Shown piece by piece: positions 59,641 through 64,000 of a DNA stretch of 64,000 nucleotides. Made by a program: the position numbers and the translations under genes. The stretch is from Tigriopus japonicus (taxonomy: Eukaryota > Arthropoda > Copepoda > Harpacticoida > Harpacticidae): NCBI GenBank assembly GCA_010645155.1, contig CM021313.1, forward strand, positions 4,079,879 through 4,143,878. The letters are read 5' to 3'. A model generated the notes under the pieces. The model did not search any database. It saw only the letters and a program-made list of their open reading frames with translations, and was not told the DNA's origin. Positions within the stretch are counted from its first letter, which is position 1; each line of letters begins with the position of its first letter.

Positions 59641-60802
59641 TCGTGTGAAACTGACTCTCTTGAGGAGCCATATTAACATTTTAGTGAATAGTTTAGACTT
59701 TAGTGCTCAGAAAATTATCCTCCTACCAACTGAACATTAGTGCGGAATCTGAGTTTTAATGTAAGTATTGTTTTGAATCTGCATTATATATCTATTTTGT
59801 GCGGGTGAAATTGTAAAATTGTAATTGCGATCTAACAAAGAAAGACACTCGTACGAGTAGTGTTTAATTTGTGTTTTGTTCCTACATTTTGGTTCTTTTC
59901 AGTCTTTTTAGTAGACGTGATAAGCTAGTTCCAATAACATGGATAGCATGTCCAAGACAATCTTCGCAAAAATAAAAATTCAAAGGAACAGGCTCATCAA
60001 GTATTATTAGTGGCGAAGTTATGTAAATCCTTTTTTTCTTGTTGGCTCATGCAAATTACCTTATGCTAACGTTGATTTATTTGGCAATGGCTAATTAGAT
60101 TCCCATCTCCATTAACGGTTGCTCAACATTGGATAAAAAGTAAATAGTCGTACATGTCACATTTTAACTAGAAATTGGCTGAAAACAAATGTAAATATAT
60201 ATTTTTTTAAATTGGGATGCCTCTCCATTATAACCTAGAAAATCTTCTCAAAGGGAATGCGGTGAGTTTTATAGTCTCTCACTGATTTTTGCGCCCAAGA
60301 GTTTTGACAGCTGATCTTTTGTGATCCCGCAGTGCAAATGGGTGTTAAGAGTCTCAAGCCAAGTAACTCGTAACTAAGTTGACCTGGATCTTGATTTGTT
60401 GTTGTTATTGCAGAGGCTAGTTAGTTGTTTCCCCGGCAAATTAGTTGGGTCAATTCTTCTCTGAGCATGAAGTCATTGTGTCTTATCGACACGCTCTCTC
60501 CAACAGTTAGCTAGTTGAGGCCATAACAATAAAATACAACCCTGTTTGCACTTAAGACACAATGGTAACAAAGGGATTTCAATTCACTCGCAAAGGATTG
60601 GTTTCATTGATTCCAAAAGACGCTATTGTTCACTCAATTCTCGCGAGCAATTTCAGCCCCGAAGAGACACAAGTGTTTTTCGTCCGCTCAATCATCAGGG
60701 TGAGGTAATTCAATTACACTACGTAGTACAACCTCGTCATTGCCGTGTTACGACTTGGCTTGGCTTCCAGAGTAATCAAAAGCCAACTTCAGCCTTTTAT
60801 GC
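59641..60802. other. AT-rich intergenic stretch
   Basis: No gene recognised. It would include the 3' UTR of the minus-strand gene ending at 60803. A minus-strand AATAAA (TTTATT on +) near 60076 is a possible but distant poly(A) signal. Confidence 0.35.
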
Positions 60803-61026
60803 TCAATCCAACTGAAGCTTGCCATCCAGTTTTGGTTTGGTTCGAATATTGGGGCCACTGATTGGAAGACCGTAGGCAGATTCATTTAACTTCTGTACAA
60901 ATTCATTCATGCCTGATTGATGGGAGAGACAATGCTCGCGATTTGACTGGTTTTTGATCCTATCTAAATGACCACTAATGTCTTCTGTCACGTGGATGTC
61001 ATGAAATGGTGCCACTGAAGGGCCTC
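60803..61026 (-). CDS. Third (last) coding exon of a predicted minus-strand gene
   Basis: Acceptor GAATTTTTAG, then GA completes a Gly codon left in phase 1 by the previous exon. The frame continues for 73 codons to TGA (60805-60803). The peptide runs GPSVAPFHDIHVTEDISG to KPKLDGKLQLD, hydrophilic with a helix-like central part and no recognised domain. The alternative acceptor GGTTCAG a few bases upstream would give the wrong phase. With the exons at 61314-61503 and 61954-62088 it yields a 182-residue protein from 549 nt of coding sequence. Seen: splice signals and phase. Inferred: expression. Confidence 0.45.
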
Positions 61027-61313
61027 CTAAAAATTCTCCTATCTGAACCAGCCAGAGTTTGACGGACAAAATTCCAATCATTCAAAACGCTTTGCCACCC
61101 TGGTTCGAGGTTGAGTGATTGACTCAAAATCTTTCCTGAAAAGAGATCATTTCTTCACTTTATTTAGAGCAGAATCATCTGATATGGTAACACTTCGCCA
61201 GAAATAGTATCATAACACATTATTCCTTTGATATAGTTTTCTTTGTTGGGTTTTGGTAATTTAGAAAAGGTTTGAACATGTGTTTTATTCAGAATTTGGT
61301 AACCCCCGTTCAC

Positions 61314-61503
61314 CTTCAATTTCCATCATGAATGTAACTTGCAAAACGGCGGCACTTAAATCCAATTCATAGGCATTTTCAAAACGAAGGCTTAATTGAG
61401 GATTTGTGACATGTGTATGTTCAAATGATGTTAAATATTTGATACCACAAAAAGAGCATTTGTTTGACTCCGAATGTGTGCTTCCATGTTTTAGCATGTT
61501 TAC
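61314..61503 (-). CDS. Second coding exon of a predicted minus-strand gene, zinc-finger-like segment
   Basis: Acceptor TAATTTCCCAG, phase 0; donor GAAG|GTGAAC, phase 1; 190 nt. The peptide contains HGSTHSESNKCSFCG: His-x3-His, a five-residue linker and Cys-x2-Cys, the order found where one C2H2 finger meets the next (compare the H-x3-H-TGEKP-x-C-x2-C linker). The first finger lacks its Cys pair, and the second has atypical spacing (C-x2-C-x9-H-T-H). It may therefore be a degenerate C2H2 domain or only a resemblance. Short introns (450 and 287 nt) on both sides fit a compact gene. Confidence 0.45.
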
Positions 61504-61953
61504 CTGGGAAATTACTTTTTAGGCCTCTGCACCACCTTCCATCCAAAATTCCCCACCATTCCAGAATACTTTCCGCAAAACTAAATGTAGAGCAAACCTA
61601 TTTTCCATTACGGACGAGTAAATCGCCTTTTTGATCTGTTAGTTCTTGTTAGTTCATGAAGTGTCTCTTCCTGACACTTATCAAAAGGCAATGGGGCCAT
61701 CTTTTTGACATATGATTAATGAAACCAGGTTTCAAGGGGGAGGATCTTCACCAGTCACTAATGTTGTATGATCTGCCAGTCCATTGTAAGCAAAGTGGAA
61801 GAAGATCAGTCAGTTCTTTCCCGACGGATAATTGCCACTTTACCTCAACAAGATAAGCTAGCGCCTCTCTCTCACTCTGTAAACTAAAATCATTCTCGGA
61901 ATGATCGAAGTGGAGGTAAGCCAAGCAATAGCAAGCTCCTGGTTTTCACTTAC

Positions 61954-62088
61954 TGGAAATTCTACAGGGTGACTCATCCCATCTCCCAGGGCCCTGCAAT
62001 GGTTGACGGGACTTTGATGTCGACCCTGTTTTGAGGGGGATCGTTTGAACGATGAAGAATCTTCACTGGCACCCAATTTTATGGCCAT
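61954..62088 (-). CDS. First coding exon of a predicted minus-strand gene
   Basis: ATG at 62088-62086, preceded in frame by a stop (TAA) immediately upstream, so it is the only possible start in this frame. 45 codons (MAIKLGASEDSSSFKR..., Ser/Lys/Arg-rich) end at CCA|GTAAGT, a perfect donor in phase 0 matching the next exon. The start context is modest (TAAATGG). The combination of ATG, perfect donor and two phase-correct downstream exons with good acceptors is the best-supported gene model here after aristaless. No homolog recognised. Confidence 0.45.
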
Positions 62089-62899
62089 TTAGGGCCTCTT
62101 GGTTTGCCATTGAAGGTGCTCTAAATTGAGCTAATTAATGGCTTGTTATTAGAGGCGTTGCACCTTCATATAAAATGTAGCCTCCAATGGAGATGGAGAG
62201 TACCACTGGTTGGTTGTCTGGTTACTAGTAACAGAGATGAGCTACCTATGCCACTACGTACATCTAAGCTTGGCCCAAGAAGAACGATGATGACGAGTCG
62301 TCGACTCTGCCTGAAGCCCTCAGTCAGATCAATCATATTTGGGTACACCCTCTCTTTGCAATCGAGCTCATGTGCCTTTCTAAATAAAGCCAAACAAGTG
62401 TCTTTACTGCTTGTTTTGGCCTAATTTGAATTTTCGTCATGAGAAATTAAGACTAGTTCTTTACAAATGCTACAAATTGCGCCGGGTGCATGACCGAATA
62501 TGGCCAAGGGGTTCCGTCTGGCAAGATCTACTTTAAACAGTGCGGTTAATTTCCCTTCTATCTTTCCATTTAATCTCGAGGCTTAATGAACGCATGGACT
62601 TCTCTAATTTGCTATCAAATCGGCTGCAACAATCTCAATTGCCTTGAGAAAGATGGGACTCGGCAAAGCCCCAGCTGAGTTCACCTATGTTTTCAAGCCT
62701 GTCCGTTTCCGAAGACATAGATGTTCCAGAGAGGTTTTGATCTCGCTCATTGACAGGATGAAATCACCAATAGCTATGTTTCAATTGCGGTTTGTTTCTT
62801 GATAAAAGCCTTATTTTGTTTTCTCCTAGTTACTAAAAAGTAAGCAGTCCTGGTCCTTCCTAATTAAGTCCCTCTTGCCATCACCTGTTGAAATCGGCC

Positions 62900-62926
62900 T
62901 TAAACGGCCATTCCGTTTAATTAATT
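62900..62926. promoter_or_regulatory. 8-bp hairpin overlapping a TAATTAAT homeodomain-type site
   Basis: TTAAACGG (62900-62907), a five-base loop and CCGTTTAA (62913-62920) form a perfect inverted repeat. The right arm runs directly into TTAATTAATT, a double TAAT core of the kind bound by paired-class homeodomain dimers. The element lies about 0.8 kb upstream of the minus-strand gene start. Confidence 0.3.
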
Positions 62927-63341
62927 GGTGGCCAAAGAAAACTCTGTTACAACACACACGATTGGCCAATTCTCGACCAATTTTATTGTATTAGAAGTTT
63001 TCTCCCTATCTCTCCCTCGTCACTTGGTTCGTTCCTCGTGAACAAAAGAGCTGGAACTTGGGAAGATATCGTGACCCTTCAATTGATTACAAGTTTTATT
63101 AAGCCCACTGTTGATCGATACTGGATAGCCAGCTCCGTCTTCGGTATCTACTGAAATTATCCAGTGTGGGTACAATTGCACATGAATGTGTCTTTATGCC
63201 CTTTTGGTTTACAATCAAAGCCGTGCCAGTGTGGCAAACGAGTGCAGAGAACTACGTTGGAAGTGGAAGTCAGTCTGTACAGAGCACTAGTAAAATGACA
63301 ACAAACTACTTAACATGTCATCATGATGGCTTTGCCATTGA

Positions 63342-63383
63342 CGGATGGATGGACGGATGGTTGGTTGGTTGGATGGTTGGTGG
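63342..63383. repeat. GGAT/GGAC/GGTT tetranucleotide tract
   Basis: Imperfect GGAN then GGTT units over about 42 bp. Frames across it give the artefactual GWMDGWLVGWMVGG peptide. Confidence 0.8.
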
Positions 63384-64000
63384 CTGTCAGCGATATCAGA
63401 CGTTGAAACTGGAACGACGTAATTGAATACTAATATGATATCGTCCCTCCAACCAAATGAGGGTGGACATGCATTCATAACAGATTTATGTGACGACGAT
63501 TCAGAGTAGAAAAAGTGTATTTATTGCCATTCAATTTTCGAGGACACACCTCTTTTTTCGCCCAACCAAAAGCAATTACATATGGTTGGTACAGGTAAGA
63601 CCAATTATTCGCCAGAACTCTCTAGAGAGTGAGATTAGGTCTAATTGGATGGTAGAAGTCCTCGTCTCAATCCAATCCGAATTCAGGGCTTAAAAAAAGT
63701 GGACTTGTCATGTCCAATTATCGGATCGTCACATACTTGTGTGTTTGAAATCGGATCCTTTGTTGAGTGAGAAGCAAATCTTGAGGCACTAATGATTGGC
63801 CAATTTGTTGCGAACCTGACAAGTAGTATTGGATTCAATACACCAACACAAACTGTCACATTCTCGTTTCATTCTCATGTCAAAAAATTACAGGAAAAAC
63901 AATCGACCTAATTAGTTCTAATGAGACTTGTCACAAAGCCATGTTCTCCCCTCTTTGCGTTGCTCAGTAAAAAAAGAAATGTAATCGACTCCTCTTTTAG

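Larger units (their letters stand above)
62089..64000. other. Right flank, no gene recognised
   Basis: Upstream side of the predicted minus-strand gene, so its promoter would lie just above 62089. Contents: a hairpin at 62900-62920 next to TTAATTAATT, and a GGAT/GGTT tetranucleotide tract at 63342-63383. Open frames are short. The window ends without any sign of a further exon. Confidence 0.4.

Noticed and set aside
61967..61976. TACAGGGTGA as a mariner end
   Set aside because: No inverted partner within the window, and it lies inside the predicted first exon of the minus-strand gene.

Overview
The window is eukaryotic, and the signs point to an arthropod. The only gene I can name with confidence is the homeobox gene aristaless (al) on the + strand. 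Four exons are split by introns of about 24.4, 3.8 and 6.0 kb. They join in phase into a 436-codon frame whose paired-class homeodomain looks like the arthropod Aristaless type. The rest is moderately AT-rich, with many short tetranucleotide tracts (GGTT, CCAA, CACT, TACG) and small non-autonomous DNA transposons. A crustacean, perhaps a copepod, would fit, but the species is an inference. All splice sites, frames and coordinates were read by eye.

Layout. 1-7.9 kb: upstream flank and first exon of al (4066-4384). On the opposite strand a chain of open exons (7896-7643, 5609-5367, 2575-2371) joins in phase and ends in a stop, so al exon 1 would lie inside an antisense intron. 4.4-28.8 kb: al intron 1, with a hAT-type MITE (15587-16002, perfect terminal repeats, 8-bp target duplication), a decayed non-LTR reverse transcriptase (about 23.43-23.74 kb), two weaker minus-strand exon candidates and a GC-rich island near 21.4 kb. 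28.8-39.8 kb: al exon 2 (28829-29180), the 46-nt exon 3 (33010-33055), the terminal exon 4 (39104-39697) and its poly(A) signal.

39.8-56 kb: downstream flank. A possible second + strand gene has an acidic first exon at 42345-42418 (strong start context, consensus donor) and a phase-compatible last exon at 55390-55624 followed by AATAAA. Between them lie a mariner-like element (43607-44486) and a second hAT-type MITE (48316-48947) with its own 8-bp target duplication and an internal diverged duplication. A pair of perfect TGACGTCA sites lies at 53.66 kb. 56-64 kb: a GC-rich palindrome-bearing island (about 59.35-59.64 kb) and a compact three-exon minus-strand gene model (62088-60803; 182 aa) with a Cys-x2-Cys zinc-finger-like segment.

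A short motif, RGYAACCCTG, recurs at least 11 times, often as inverted pairs, which suggests an uncharacterised micro-element or binding site. No CRISPR, rRNA or convincing tRNA gene was seen. Apart from al, the gene models rest on splice signals and reading-frame phase and need transcript evidence. I recognised no clearly new multi-gene system. The least explained items are the antisense gene around al exon 1, the minus-strand Cys-x2-Cys gene and the RGYAACCCTG family.
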